Shown here: one piece after another, positions 41,086-53,066 of the stretch
Layout of the letters: each line of letters begins with the position of its first letter
How positions within the stretch are numbered: the stretch's first letter is position 1
Assembly: GCF_943734655.1 (NCBI RefSeq)
Contig: NC_071354.1
Coordinates: forward strand, 174,254,411-174,318,410
Direction: 5' to 3'
DNA length: 64,000 nt
Source of the DNA: Sabethes cyaneus
Taxonomy: Eukaryota > Arthropoda > Insecta > Diptera > Culicidae
Made by a program: the position numbers and the translations under genes
The notes under the pieces: generated by a model
Database searches by the model: none
Told to the model about the DNA's origin: nothing
Seen by the model: the letters and a program-made list of their open reading frames with translations, nothing else

Positions 41086-44082
41086 ATCTCATACGCATTC
41101 TTTTAATCTAACAAGATTTTCGTGAGAATAGATAACCCAGAAAAAAAACCGACCACCGTGAGTTAAAACGGATGAAGTAATCGCTTCTTTGGCTGTCCGG
41201 AAATAAATTCAACTCCAATTCATCGTTTTTGCCAGCACTCGGTAACTAATTCCTGTTCCAACCCATTTAAGAAAGTCGTAATTTCATCCACATGAATCAA
41301 ACTGGATTCATCAGAACACAGATCAATAAAACTTCATTAAATAACAATCATTCGTTAACACATCTTCGCTCGCCGTAGTGGATGCCTACTCTATATCTCG
41401 AAAGTCGATCGCATTGGCCAGGTTCTCCCGGGTTCCGAGGTGACCAACTGCAGGCACGACCACAACTTACACAAGTCCTGGACGAGATAGCGTTTAAATA
41501 TACTTACCGTTGCAGCCGTAGTCGTGTAGCCGCAATTTCAAATGATACCACCCGTTTCCACACTGTCTTGGCCGTCTCCCGACGGTTTTATGTCGCCGGC
41601 CGGCGGCGAGCATGTGCCTTCTCCGGTGGTCAAGCGCAAGCAGAGCAAAACCACGACCAAGACCAGCAGCCCAGGTGGGTCTCCACCTTTCGAGGGTACC
41701 TCCGTGGAAATAAAGGCCATGCGGATGAGATTGAATTGAACTCGGCGCAGAGAAGCGACCGCAAACTGCGACGAGGCGAAAGATAATAACGATGATGATG
41801 CGTGAGGTCCCAATAATGAAGCATATCATTATCGGGTTGTCGAGTTGAGGGCTTGCTTTACGACTCGTGAACCGGACCCCGAGCTGGTGGATTTACAGCA
41901 ACAGCGGGCTCAGAACTCAACGAAGCGAGGGCGCCGGTTGGCTTCGTTCCAGTGGGGGATGTGAACAATGAAGTTTCTCGAGATCTGAGCGATACTACAG
42001 TCTGCGTTTGACGATGTTTGATTTTGTTTGAATTATTAAAAAAAAAGCAGAAAATTAAAACAAAAAGTGTTATGAATTTTCGCCAGATTATTTTATTTTT
42101 ATAAATTTACGAAAACTTTACTATTCGGGTCATGAAACTATATCGACCTCGTTCCTGTAACTATATATACTCAATTCAAAAGCCATATAAAGTTTATCGA
42201 CCACCAAGAAACTTTTTTTCTATAACTTTTACCGTGTAATTACATGGGCCAACAGCTACTTTCGGATACTGGACTCAATTTCGCGCAGTTCTGCATAATT
42301 TCATGTGATTTGGTCTGGAAAACTGAGCAAAATTAAAGCGAGAAGCACTAATGGTGCATAGCGCCGAGATCAAGCTCCGAACGGAGTGCAAGTGCTAAGG
42401 CTCATCACAGCCTCATTTTTCCCGAAGCACAAAGAAATAAAATATTTTGCCTCTTATTAGAGGCACTATCGAACATTGATTTTTTCACTGGCCCTCTTCC
42501 GACCGTCGATAATTCAGGACTGATGTGACTCCATGTCCTCACATAACCCACAGAGCGCCATCAGCAGGTAATTCAAATTGCTTAACAAACAGTACATAAA
42601 CGATGGAAACGTGCAAGTAGTAATTATTTTAATCATAATTTTCACTGAAATAATATCCTATTATACAATTACCGCTGTGATGAACAGTGTACAGCGAATG
42701 AAGATTATGAATACTACGTCACTAGTTAAGATAAAGCCATACAATTCTGCAGACATTCATCTCGCCTCACTGCCTCTGAATGCATGCGGTACGGCCATCA
42801 AGCAACAGCCGACCCTGTGATAGCAAGACCCCGCACATAACTTCTTATGCTGGTTGGGTTGGGTTAGCAGAACTGGAAAACGATGACGACGACGACGACG
42901 ACGTGGTCCGCTTCGGTGGCGGTGGCGGCAACCTTAGTGCATATAAAACGGACCGAATTGTCGCGACGCGTTAAAACATATAAAAAATAATCTCAATGAT
43001 TTTTCTCCGCTTGTTCTCTCCGCACCCACTTATTTAGTTTACGCTCCATACTCACTCACAAGAGCCTTGGACCCTTCGGCAACGGCTGCCACTTTTCCTG
43101 GCCCGGGTCGGCCCAAGTCTTATCGGTTCTTTATTGCTTCTTACGGTCAGGTTTTTTTCTTCTCTCATCCTTTCAAGTTCATTCATTTTTTTTTATATTG
43201 CTACCATGTCTCCTGGATCCATTAAAAACCGATGACGACGATGCATGGTTAGCCGGTAACTGCCTTTACTTATGAGAGATTCTGCACATCCCAGCCCGGT
43301 AGGTACTTGCGAACTCGTAAAGAGTTTGTACAGTTTGACGCTGAATTTATATTGAAAAGGTAAAACGGATAAATTGTGAATTGAACGAAACGTTCCTTGG
43401 AAATGAGCACTGGCTAACATCAGCAACCGAAATTTTTTCATGATTTCTGATTTTCATTTTGATCAGCAATTGGCTGTAAGTAATAAAATAATAAAATCTG
43501 TTAATAAAAATTAATATAAATTAACTCATAATAAGTTTATAATGGAACATAAAAAAGTATAATGAAAAAAAAATCAAAAGTAGTGTTGAGTATATCGATA
43601 CGATATAGTTGTCGCAAATTAAATTTTACCTTATAGGTCTCTTAACAAATATTAATATAAACAATTATTTTGCAACCACATTCATTACGATTATGACGCG
43701 GCCTAAATCTTTCATTAAGAAATGTTGTACAGTCACAGACGCAATTAACCACTTTAACTTTAACTGCTGATTCAGTAATTGATTAAATTACTATTTATTA
43801 GTAGACATACTAGTATACTACTGATGAGTAATATTTTGATAAATTAAGAGTATATTGGAGTATTGATTAAAGTATTAAACAACTAATTGTTTGCAACTAA
43901 TCATTGTGGGATAACTCGACACAATTTTACATTCTCTAAAAACTGGAAATGCATCAACAGAAGCTGATTTGTGAATGAACTCATGGGTTTTCCCAAAACG
44001 TGCACTTTCTACGAACCTCGTTTATTTCGTCTCGTTCTGTCCACGTAACATTAATGAAGCGAACATTGCAATGCATTGATGG
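41086..44082. other. Unassigned stretch; GAC microsatellite at 42882-42903
   Basis: A less A+T-rich patch at 41340-42000 has overlapping short frames on both strands (for example SPAGGEHVPSPVVKRKQSKT, 41542-41739 +), which could be the start of a transposon Gag-like frame but has no diagnostic motif. (GAC)7 lies at 42882-42903 next to GGTGGCGGTGGCGG. The part from 43450 to 44080 is A+T rich with nothing recognised. Confidence 0.4.
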
Positions 44083-44707
44083 CAGTATACACGAAACTTG
44101 ACAAGTTCCAGGAGCACAACTTGCAGACTATTCAACATTTTTGAACTTTAACGCGGCGTACGTTTCAGTTAAACGAAATGAGCTGAGGCAAATAACGGTA
44201 GAATATGGTTTTCCAACGAAACGAGTTAGGCTGATTCGAGCTACACTGGATGAGTCGAAATCATGCGTCAGCATAGTAGGCCAGACCTCAGTCGATTTCG
44301 TGACGTTCGATGGACTCACTCTCTAACCTGCCATTCAACATTAGCTTGGAAGGTGCAATACGAATCCTTACCAAACGTGGTAAGGAACGAGACTATCCTC
44401 ACGAATTCTTACATGCTTCATGGTAGGGAACGTGGGAGTCCAAATGGTGTTGGTGCCAAGGAGGAGTTAGATGAGGAACGTTATGAAGTAGTGGACCTTA
44501 GTGCCCTCGTGACATGTGACACATGTGGCCTTTTTACGGATTACGTGGCCAGCTGAAAACCCGTAGTTTGCAAATTCGCTCGAAACTGGCGCTCTACTGA
44601 ACATTAATCCTTCGCGGACTTGAATTATGAATGCTAAAGGAAGCTGAAAATGGAATAGAAAATGGACTATAGCGTAGACGCATGAGCCACGCACTATAGT
44701 ACCTGTA
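44083..44707 (+). pseudogene. RTE-like LINE, left part, with active-site deletion
   Basis: Reads YTKLDKFQEHNLQTIQHF, NAAYVSVKRNELRQITVEYG (motif A region; the usual D of 'DFKAAYDS' is missing or mutated), FPTKRVRLIRATLDESKSCV and, after a frame change, LSNLPFNISLEGAIR (motif B side). Then LTNSYMLHGRERGSPNGVGA follows, joining the position just before FADD directly to the block after KTKYM. The catalytic motif C is therefore cleanly deleted. Last comes VVDLSALVTCDT. The copy resumes at 44891 after an inserted R1 fragment. Confidence 0.83.
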
Positions 44708-44890
44708 TTTTTTTATTTTTTCTATTTTAACGAGTAGGGAAATCTGCTTTCAGACATCTGAGAAGACAACTCAGGGAGTGGGGTTTGGTATCCCGACCCC
44801 CCCACTGGGGCGTGAGGATCCAGACCCACTAAAACCCTACTCGAGTCTCCAGCCTCAATCCCCCCTGGCACCACCTTATCGGTCGATAAT
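44708..44890 (-). mobile_element. R1-clade 3' UTR fragment inserted in the RTE copy
   Basis: The reverse complement matches 23280-23405: GAGGCTGGAGACTCGAGTAG, GGTCGGGATACCAAACCCCA, CTGAGTTGTCTTCTCAG and TTTCCCTACTCGTTAAAA, then an A/T-rich tail. The flanks CTGTAT (44703-44708) and CTGTAT (44892-44897) look like a short target duplication. The host reads continuously when it is removed (…ALYYLY / YLNKHADIVKIAQC). It is strongly 5' truncated, with no coding sequence left. Confidence 0.85.
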
Positions 44891-45190
44891 AGCTGTATAT
44901 CTGAACAAACATGCTGATATAGTGAAGATAGCACAATGTGGCAGTCTGCGGGGGCTGAAAACGTGGCCAGGGTATCGGACGAAAGTGTAGGCAAAACTAT
45001 TTTCAGCAGAGGAAGAGGCGATAGACTTTGGCACAGATCTCGCACCCGATGGATGTGCGCTGTCGAGAATGATGCACGCTCAGATGATGACCGAGTGGAT
45101 TGGAGAACGGCAGCGCAGGTCCGACAGTACTGGAGGACAATAATTCCTTCAATGAAGGATCATTAACGGACTATTGCCACTAAAGTAAAG
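44891..45190 (+). pseudogene. RTE-like LINE, right part and 3' end
   Basis: YLNKHADIVKIAQCGSLRGL, then (frame changed) RGRGDRLWHRSRTRWMCAVE and DDRVDWRTAAQVRQYWRTII, the conserved C-terminus. The stop at 45164 is followed by GGATCATTAACGGACTATTG and CCACTAAAGTAAAGTAAGT, the family 3' end. Similar 3' ends occur near 34920-34945 and at 52266-52312 (-). Confidence 0.83.
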
Positions 45191-45227
45191 TAAGTGGACG
45201 GAACTGAAAACTGCGGTTGATCGAATT

Positions 45228-45412
45228 GATATAGCTTGCAAAGCTTGAGAAAGCGGGAGTATCCTCTCTTTGTGCTGCAAGTGCTTACACTCGCTCCGAG
45301 TTTTCCGCTGCATTCAGCAATATCTATGGTGTGCCCCAGGGTAGCACCCTTGGACCACTGCGCCTATCTATTTTTGTAAATAATCTGTCAACTCTACCGC
45401 CCCCAACGCCTA
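45228..45412 (+). pseudogene. Jockey/CR1-like reverse-transcriptase scrap (motif B)
   Basis: SLCAASAYTRSEFSAAFSNI then YGVPQGSTLGPLRLSIFVNN LSTLPPP. GVPQGS-x-LGP is motif B of LINE reverse transcriptases. Only about 60 codons survive; it directly follows the RTE 3' end. Confidence 0.78.
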
Positions 45413-47390
45413 GTGGATAGATTTGAAAATTGGCGCTGGAAAATTCATGTCTAACATATAACATTTCACACATGTTGCATCTACCAAAATTAGCATGTTG
45501 TACTGAAAGAAAGTCATAATGCATTTTTAGCATGAATTCTCGAAAAAGATCAACCCCACTGATATTATTAATTTTGGGAATCGATCGCGCTGAAAAGTCC
45601 ACCGCCCAGAAGCAGTTCCAGCTTGCAGCTAATCGCAAAAGGCAATAAAGCGGGAGAAAAAAATGACACAAAATACTCGACAATCGTTTGATAAAGTGGT
45701 AATGTCCGTGAAATGTGCGACTGAAAGAGCTTTTCTCCAGCTCCCGGATCCAACCGTTGTCGTTGTCGTCATCAGCTCTGCAAAGCAACAACCGCCGCAA
45801 CGGCGGCGACAACGACGGCATCCGTCGTATCAACCCACACACACATTCGGCGCAATGGGGAACGAACGGTGTTCCTTTTAGCTGAAGCCGCCGCCGCCAC
45901 CGTCGATGCTGCTGCTGCAGCCGCTGTCTGTGCGACAATAATGGAATCCTTATCTAAAGCTTCTTGGCTACTGTTTAGAGTTTTCTCAGCTTCCACTTCG
46001 CTTCGAGCAGATAAGCCAAATGACCCGAACGGTTCGGGCGGCGAAACGACGAGGACAACAAGAGAAAACTGGAATTCGGCGGCAAATCCTTTTTGAACGT
46101 TCACGATAGTCTGTTTGTTTGTCGCGCTCGAAACCGAGAAGATCTAAGATCTATGATTCGGAACGTTTATGTCCTGCGAGGGAATTGATTGTCTTAATTG
46201 AGGGAGTTGAAATTTACCGGTAGGTATGCTTTTTCTCGTTTGAATCATCACACAGCACCGAACCGCACCGCCATCCAGGCACAGGCTGCTCGTCGTGTGA
46301 ATTGGTTGTCTTATCGTTGTACGGTACGGTCGGCGCTTTTATGAATGGACGAACGAAAGGATTGGTCGGATACGTGCTCGTTTTGAGTGCTTTTAGAGAG
46401 ACAACGGCTGGTGTCAATTGTTTTATAGAGTGATAGCATTTTGCTGCTATCAGGTGATAATGGAACGCATCGGAGGCTTTGTTATGACGCAGTTAACTTT
46501 AATAGGCAGGATGCGTTAGATACTGCAGTAAAGTGCAGTAAAAAATGCTTTCCGAAAAAGTTGAGAACTTTTAAAATAGAAACTCCAATCTAATTAAACC
46601 ATCCCGAAATTTTCATTTTTTTGTCACACCACTTGTTGAAAAAGCCTTAATAATAGAGCAGATGACAGCTCACAACTGATACATAACTATAAGCTACATT
46701 TTGACCAAATTTGTTGGAGACGGGGACGTTCCTAACACTATTACTGTTGGATACGTTGACATCCTCCGAACACGAAACGAAACTAATTTGAATATTTTTA
46801 AGTCTTGAAGACTTTTATCAATTTCAGCTAGGTTTTGGTTGATCAAATATGAAAAGCCGTGCCTTTCGTTTAACTTTTACGTCCTTGATATCAAAAATTA
46901 GGATACTTTCAATTACACTCTTGGCCCTATCTCCACAGATTTTTATTTAAATTTTATTTATTTATTTTAATCTTAAAAAAACACATTAGATTGGTCTTGA
47001 ATGAAAGAATATGTTGGTAAATTATGGTTTTCTTTGAGATATTCCAAATTGCAGCGGGATTTTCTTTGACATCATAAGTAGCAGATGAAATAAAACTATA
47101 AATTTGTTTGATGCATTGTAAAATAGTTATCCATTTCATTTGTGGTTAATAAAAATCAATCTTACACTATTCTATAGAGAGCTAGTACATGCTCCATACT
47201 CCGGATCACACTCCACACAAAACTTGTCAATAAGAGTTCTTGGGTGAACATTTGGATTTTTGAGCCAATCTAGACATTCCAGAATATTCGTAACTGGTTC
47301 TACCAGGATGCGACCAATTTTGAGATTGACCAAACTCGTGACTTTAGTCATGACCTTGAAATGCGGTCAGGCATATATTAATATTTTTTT
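45413..47390. other. Unassigned; G+C-rich trinucleotide-like patch at about 45.75-45.93 kb
   Basis: Around 45750-45930 GTT/GTC and GCC/GCT triplets produce poly-Val and poly-Ala frames on both strands. These are low-complexity artefacts unless transcripts show otherwise. The rest of the stretch is ordinary A+T-rich DNA with no element identified. A regulatory or untranslated-exon role for the patch is possible but unsupported. Confidence 0.35.
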
Positions 47391-47690
47391 GAAACGATGA
47401 TTCTACAATTGATGAATGGACGGTGAGGGAAAGTAATGAAGAAGGATTTTTTCGGGAATGAAGGGGAAGGGTGGAAAGGAAGGTGGGGGGGGGGGGTAAT
47501 AGGTAGCCATGGTTAACAAGTTGTCGTTGTGACTCCTGTCTTTTGTCCAATGCTGGAAGGTGCATGGGTCGAACCAAGCTGTAATCAGAGATTATAACCG
47601 GATTTGAACCCAGAACACCCGCCAGGGCATGTGACTCGCTGGTACCCATGTACCTTTGAACCGCAGTGGCGCTGGACAAAAGGAGACTGC
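47391..47690 (-). repeat. tRNA-derived SINE, second copy of the 7.5-kb type
   Basis: The minus strand shows CCTTTTGTCCAGCG, GCGGTTCAAAGGTAC (A-box-like), CTGGGTTCAAATCCGG (B box), an inverted TGGACAAAAG, a C-run and the tail CAATTGTAGAATCATCGTTTC. It is collinear with 7548-7845 along its length. Confidence 0.8.
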
Positions 47691-48013
47691 ACAACTCACT
47701 TATTAAGGTAGCGACGTATCTGGTTTGGGTTATTTTTAGACACAAATTGTGCCTCTTCTTTCGTCTACTGTAGAAACCACCGACCGAGAAGTTTTAATCT
47801 AACTTGTTTTTACTGGCAGGACGACGACAATATGTAGGCCCTTACGATTTACAAGGTAGGAAGGTACTGCGCGTGACGTTGTTCGTCTGTCAGCTTGTTA
47901 GCCGCGATTCTCAGCGCGGGTTTGCGGGGAAAGGCTCTGTTCCTCGTTCCCTTGGGGTGACCCTTCCCTTCCCCTTCCCCTTCACCTTCCCCTTTCCTTC
48001 CCCTTCCCTCCCT
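47691..48013. other. Non-coding; CCCCTT-rich polypyrimidine run
   Basis: CCCTTGGGGTGACCC near 47949 and CCCTTGAGGTGACCC near 48010 bracket a run of CCCTTC-type units. The latter phrase is also the end of the following repeat, so the run may have expanded between two copies of its end. Confidence 0.5.
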
Positions 48014-48176
48014 TGAGGTGACCCAACAGTTTTTGCCATAACTTTTCAACGAGATCAGATATCAAAAAATCCTTTTGGCAAAATAATTCTAAAGGAATAA
48101 ACCTCTCGAAAATGCAAAAAAAAAATTAAATTCAATTTTTTCGCCTTTCCAGAATACAGTTTCCCCTTAACGTAAT
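48014..48176 (-). mobile_element. Fragment of the TTAA-type repeat family
   Basis: The reverse complement starts TTAAGGGGAAACTGTATTCT GG, continues AAATTGAATTTAAT, GCATTTTCGAGAGG, GATTTTTTGATATCTGATCT CGTT and ends GGGTCACCTCAAGGG. It matches 29866-30024 in the larger element. It is delimited by TTAA on one side and TCAAGGG on the other. Confidence 0.7.
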
Positions 48177-51100
48177 GCGAAGCTTGCTGCTCTAATTTTA
48201 TCTCTTTGTCGAGAAAATCATTAATGCTAATCTATCGAGATTTTTGATCTGTTACCGAAAAATACCCGTGGAGTTCAGTCAGTATGACTAATGCTAAAAC
48301 AACCGCTTATGAAGTAAAGTGCACTTGTTGATAATGTAGTTTTATGGATTTTTCTTCTTTAATCACACTTCAGAACAGTTGATAAAATAGGTCCAAATTC
48401 ACTTCAGGAAAACCATTATAAAACCTCATAGACTTTTGAATGTTCTAATAAAAGTACTATAAGAAATTAATAAAACCAATTTGCTATAGGACTGCTAATG
48501 GAGTCTTTTTGTTGTCGCTGAAGCTTTCGATTCGCCCCGCCTCAGGATCCCTGGCTATGCACAAGTAAATTTCAAATTCCGACAGTTGATTTAGCCGCGT
48601 TTTAATGGTTTTGCAAACTCGATGCGTGAGCAAAATTTCGATGGATTGGTTCCCTTGCGTGGACCTCATTTTGAAAACTGCAAATGTCAAAATCAAAATG
48701 GTGGCATCATTCTGCATGCACACATCTACAAATAAGAGATGTTCAGGTTTTCTGCACGATTAAAAAATTTGTAAAGTTCAAATCGATCAAATCTTGATCA
48801 TAATATCCTTTAATCGAAATTGTTTCAACTATATTATTCACACAAATTTATTTTGCTGGAAAAGCGAAATGCTCTATTCCCCGTGGATGGTAGTGCATTT
48901 CGTTTAACGGAAGTTCCATAGATGTTATTCCATTTGGAATGAAAGATGCACAAAACCATAAGAAGTTGTTCCTAATTTGTTATTGACCACCATTTACTGA
49001 GTCATCTTCATGAACAACAGACCCATTTATTGGTACCACACCGGTCGAACAACGGGTTCCCACGGAACGGTTGACGACAGTTGTCTATACAGTCTAATTT
49101 TCTGCCGCTCCGGTTGATAGTAATGTGTGGTCCGAAGATGACGGCGATGGTTGCTGGCACAGTTGATAAAATTTCCCACGACTAGTGCAGACCAAAAAAG
49201 CGAGCCGCGAAACCTCCGAAAGGCGATTCGTTTCGCGATAAATTTCCCATAAACGAGCCTTCGTCGGCCAATATGATCTCGCACCCTATCCATTTCGCGC
49301 GTCGTCGAAGAGAGAAAGAAAGAAAAAAAAGCCGTACACCCATCAGGTATTTTCCCTCCCTACGACGCATTCGGCCAGGTGAACCACACCACAGACAGTC
49401 ATCGTCGATAGCGGTAAAATTTATTGCATTAATTTGTATATTTATTGATTTTTAATTAAATGATTAATTCGTTTTAAATGGCACTCGGTAGGGTACAGTG
49501 TCTCGTCTTCGCGGCCGGCTGGTACGAGCTTCGCATACCGGCGACCGACGTTCTGTCCTGTCTAGTCCGATGTGTATTTATTATTGCCTTACATCTGTAA
49601 CCGCGAATGAACTGGTTTTAATTGAATCACTGCAGCCTTTCGGCAAACATGGCGCGTAAAGCTGTGAGCAAACACATTTTATCAACTCTTTCGCTTCTCG
49701 AAAGGAGCCTCCTACCTATCGACATGTGCGTGACTTTCTGCGAGAATGCTTGTTACGTGCGGGAAGGGTTCTTTTTTGTAGGATGCTTTACATAAGTTTT
49801 TGTTCGTACTAACCCGACTGGAATACTGTAATTGAAGTTGACTAAAGTCGAATTTGGCTTGCATCGTCCAACAAATGAGAAGGCTCCGATGAACAAGTTG
49901 CGTGATCGAAATCGGACGAGCTGTTTCAATTTTTAACAGGCGGCGTCATGTGGAAGATGATGGATGGATCTTTTAACCGTCTCGTGTGATCCCAACAAGC
50001 GCATCATTTGCTATCCAAATAGTCGTGCTTAAGCGTAATGAGTATTCATTATACAGGCCATAATTTAAAATACTCACGAGGAGTAGTTTTGACTTGTTCG
50101 ATTGCTTAATGAATACAGCATGTTAAGTAAGTGAAACTGAAACAAGTAAATTTTGCCCTTTTTGTTGATGTTGAAAAAAACTTCTATGTTCGCTCAGCAA
50201 CTTTTACGTCCGAATTAATCCAAAATTGTGCATGTAACAGCAGGTGACCGACGAGACCTCACGCATGTATAATTAAAACGCGTGAAGTGTGCACGCTACA
50301 CTCGTCAGGGTCCATTATGTTCTCTGACGCCTGGCCTTTCGTCGAAGTCGTCATCGTCGGCGTTGCGTATTGAATCAAGCAGCAGTTAGACGTCGTCTAT
50401 TTTTGTTTGTGCCAGCTAGACTCGACTGGTATCGTGACAAACCGAGACAAATGAAAAACATACATAGCTAGGTATACGTAGCCGCAATTTTCCGCTGTAA
50501 AACAAACGCTGCGAACGCAAACAAACCCGCGCGCACGCCTGCACCATTCACGCGGGCTGCTTGCTGCTTGCTGCTGCTGCTGCTATGCGCATTAAGGTTT
50601 TGACTGTTCTATTTTATTTTAATGGATGAAAATGATATATGTACCAAGCGACTCCTCCTTCGAATCGCCGTCGGTTTTCGAGCCGATACACTAGCCCTTA
50701 TGCCGCACCAATCAACCAACCGTCCGCGATCGGTGAAGGTGGACCCACGAGGGGTCGTTAGTGTGTGTCGTGGATCGGGCAGATTGGGTGGCCGTGGCGT
50801 GAGGCGATGCGCGTGTGCAGACGAATTAAAATGTGTATATCTAATGGATCTAATTTTACACTTGAGAGCGGTTGGCGTTGAGGATTGCGATTAGCACTGG
50901 GATGGCCTTCGGACTGCAGGAAGGGTGAACCAGGGTGCTGAGCGGGGTAATGAATGTGGCATTAGCGGTGAAAAATCTGAATGTTCATTTACACTTGAGT
51001 TGGCCTATGGTATTTTAAACGAAATCGTTTCTGGAACATGTGTTGAATGAAAGAGTAATTAACTCACCCCTTCACGCCGCTACAGCGCATATGCATGTAG

Positions 51101-51599
51101 ATTATGTGCTTCAGGTATTTTCTACGAGGAATATCGCGTTCGGTTAAAGGGCTTTTATTATCTTTTACATGTTATATTTCAAAATACGTACCCTAAAACA
51201 CCAATAGCTTAATTTCTTTCTGTTTTTTAGACTAAATTTCATTTTAGCGCAACTTTGGGCTTACTTTTGGTCACATTAATAAAACTGATACTAAAATGTT
51301 AATTCATTATTGCTTCCAGTTTTAATCTATCAAGACTGGCAATACCCATAATGAAGTAAGTTCCACACTTTCTATTAAAACCTTTGTTATTCGTTATAAA
51401 TTCCGGAGAATATAAATTGAAACACTTCAATTGTCATCAGCAAAAGGGCACTTCCCTGTCTGTATTTCCTGATATTCTCACATGATACATATTGTGAATG
51501 GCTGATGACCTGTCTTGTCTTAGTTAGATTGTGTAGATTTCACAATTTGTACAAAAAACTGCACAAAACTGAGAGCGAAATTAAATTGTAGCAAAGGTC
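48177..51599. other. Unassigned stretch; (GCT)n at about 50562-50583
   Basis: No frame has a recognised domain. Less A+T-rich patches at 49.0-49.4 kb and 50.3-50.9 kb, with no repeat copies elsewhere in the window, are the best places to look for promoters or untranslated exons of a neighbouring host gene. TGCTGC repeats at 50562-50583 form a short microsatellite. Confidence 0.4.
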
Positions 51600-52000
51600 A
51601 TTTGCTAATTTGCTATAGCACGGTTATCAGGTTCGCAGTGCGTTGTGTTTTGCCAAGTTAGGAGATGGCCGGGTTACTCACTTTACTTGTAAGGCAACAG
51701 TCTGACTATTGGATCAGTATAGAATTTAGAATACGTCATTCACCAGCCGATAGATGCCGTTTATACTGATCTGTCGACTGCATTTGACAAACTGCATCAC
51801 GAAATTGCACTGGCTAAATTCACGAGATTGGTAATTACTGGTAGCCCACACTCCTGGGTGTGTTCGGATCTGACTGGAATATGTCCGTTAAGATAGGAGA
51901 TTATGCTCCGTCTTCATTTCCAGTTAAGTCCGGAGTTCCACAAGGCAGCCATCTTGGTTCGTTTCTTTTCCTGTTATGCATGAATGATACAAACTTGTAC
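51600..52000 (+). pseudogene. Jockey-clade reverse-transcriptase fragment
   Basis: PIDAVYTDLSTAFDKLHHEI contains motif A (YTDLS-AFD). ALAKFTRLVITGSPHSW and, after a frame change, MSVKIGDYAPSSFPVKSGVP then QGSHLGSFLFLLCMNDTN contain motif B. The fragment ends before motif C. One frameshift lies near 51850. Confidence 0.8.
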
Positions 52001-52265
52001 CTGGATTGTTTCGCATTGGATTGGGTTGGATCGCAGTTCGGATTCATGTTTCGGTTCTCAAAATATTCCCAGGACGTCAACTGTCCCAAAGCCTGATACT
52101 GTGCCTTAGTGCGTTAAACGCTCGAATATTCGTCGGTTTTATGGGTTCCCATTCGTTCCTCGTTATAGGCAGATCCATCAACGGGAACTATGAGATGCAT
52201 GAACCAATAAATATATGTGTCGTGTTTTTGTCAATTGCTGCATGTGCTTCGATTTTAATTTGTGT
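52001..52265. other. Unassigned
   Basis: About 265 bp between the Jockey fragment and an RTE tail; no recognisable content. Confidence 0.4.
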
Positions 52266-52312
52266 TGATGTGTTACTTACTTCACTTTAGTGGCAACGGT
52301 CCGTTACCGATC
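52266..52312 (-). mobile_element. RTE-like LINE extreme 3' end
   Basis: The reverse complement GATCGGTAACGGACCGTTGC CACTAAAGTGAAGTAAGTAA matches the 3' end at 45160-45190. Only about 45 bp can be assigned, either because of extreme 5' truncation or because the rest has decayed. Confidence 0.6.
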
Positions 52313-52344
52313 CTTCTACGAACTGCCACAGAAATCTCAACCAA

Positions 52345-52915
52345 AAGTATACAGTACAACATTTAAGAAGCGAGTATGTTGCGGCTTCGACTGTTTACCA
52401 TATCCTAAGATGCCCAACAACTATTGGCAAGCAACAAGCAAGGCAGCCGAAGACCAGCCAAAATTATGGACGCAGAAGGACCTCGTTCTCTTTCTCATGC
52501 CTTCAACAACAAGCCCTCTGGTTTAGCTATAGACACGGTATAGACGAATGTTTGAAGAAAATTTTGATCCCGTTTCTACAAGAACATCATGCAGATGGAC
52601 AATACGTATTTTGCCCGGATAGAGCATCATCGCATTACACCAAAAAACACAATCGTTCTTGAATACCCATTCGATCCCATTTGTACCCAAAAACCACGAC
52701 CTGTCAAATTTGTCTCAGTGTGCCCAATCGAAGATTTCTTCGGGATTTTGAGTTCCTTGGTGTACAAAAATAGCTGGAGAGCCACGAATTGCAAATAGTT
52801 GATTGGTAGAATCAAGAGATTCATTCGTAAAGTTGACGCTTTCAAATGTGCACTAATTTTTTTTCAACAAATGGATAATGTATCTTTGTCTTTTTTGACA
52901 GCTTGAGAAAAAATT
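52345..52915 (+). pseudogene. Mariner transposase, ITmD37D (maT)-like, internally deleted
   Basis: The N-terminal part reads ASTVYHILRCPTTIGKQQAR and QPKTSQNYGRRRTSFSF (family: 'TVY.IL...TTIGK.GSGR.AKIMD..GRR'). It is joined to a C-terminal catalytic part: IDECLKKILIPFLQEHHADG, YVFCPDRASSHYTKK (second catalytic aspartate), then CPIEDFFGILSSLVYKNSWR, where the D of PIEDF marks the D37D group rather than the E of D37E. It ends IKRFIRKVDAFKC. The middle with the first aspartate is missing and several frames are needed. TACAGGGTGCAGCAA at 53037-53051 may be the right terminal repeat; the left end was not found. Confidence 0.78.
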
Positions 52916-53066
52916 CCAAAATTTTAGTTGTCACCCGTCAAGTGAAGTCGCTAAGGGTTTTTAACCTGTTGACTGTGTATAAATAAATAAGTAATAAATA
53001 ATTAAAACCTTATTCGGAATAGATCACTGTAGTCCTACAGGGTGCAGCAAGAAAAAAACTTATGTA

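Noticed and set aside
45663..46104. Ala- and Val-rich open frames on both strands
   Set aside because: Triplet-rich low-complexity DNA opens several frames at once; no domain, start context or splice structure supports a gene.
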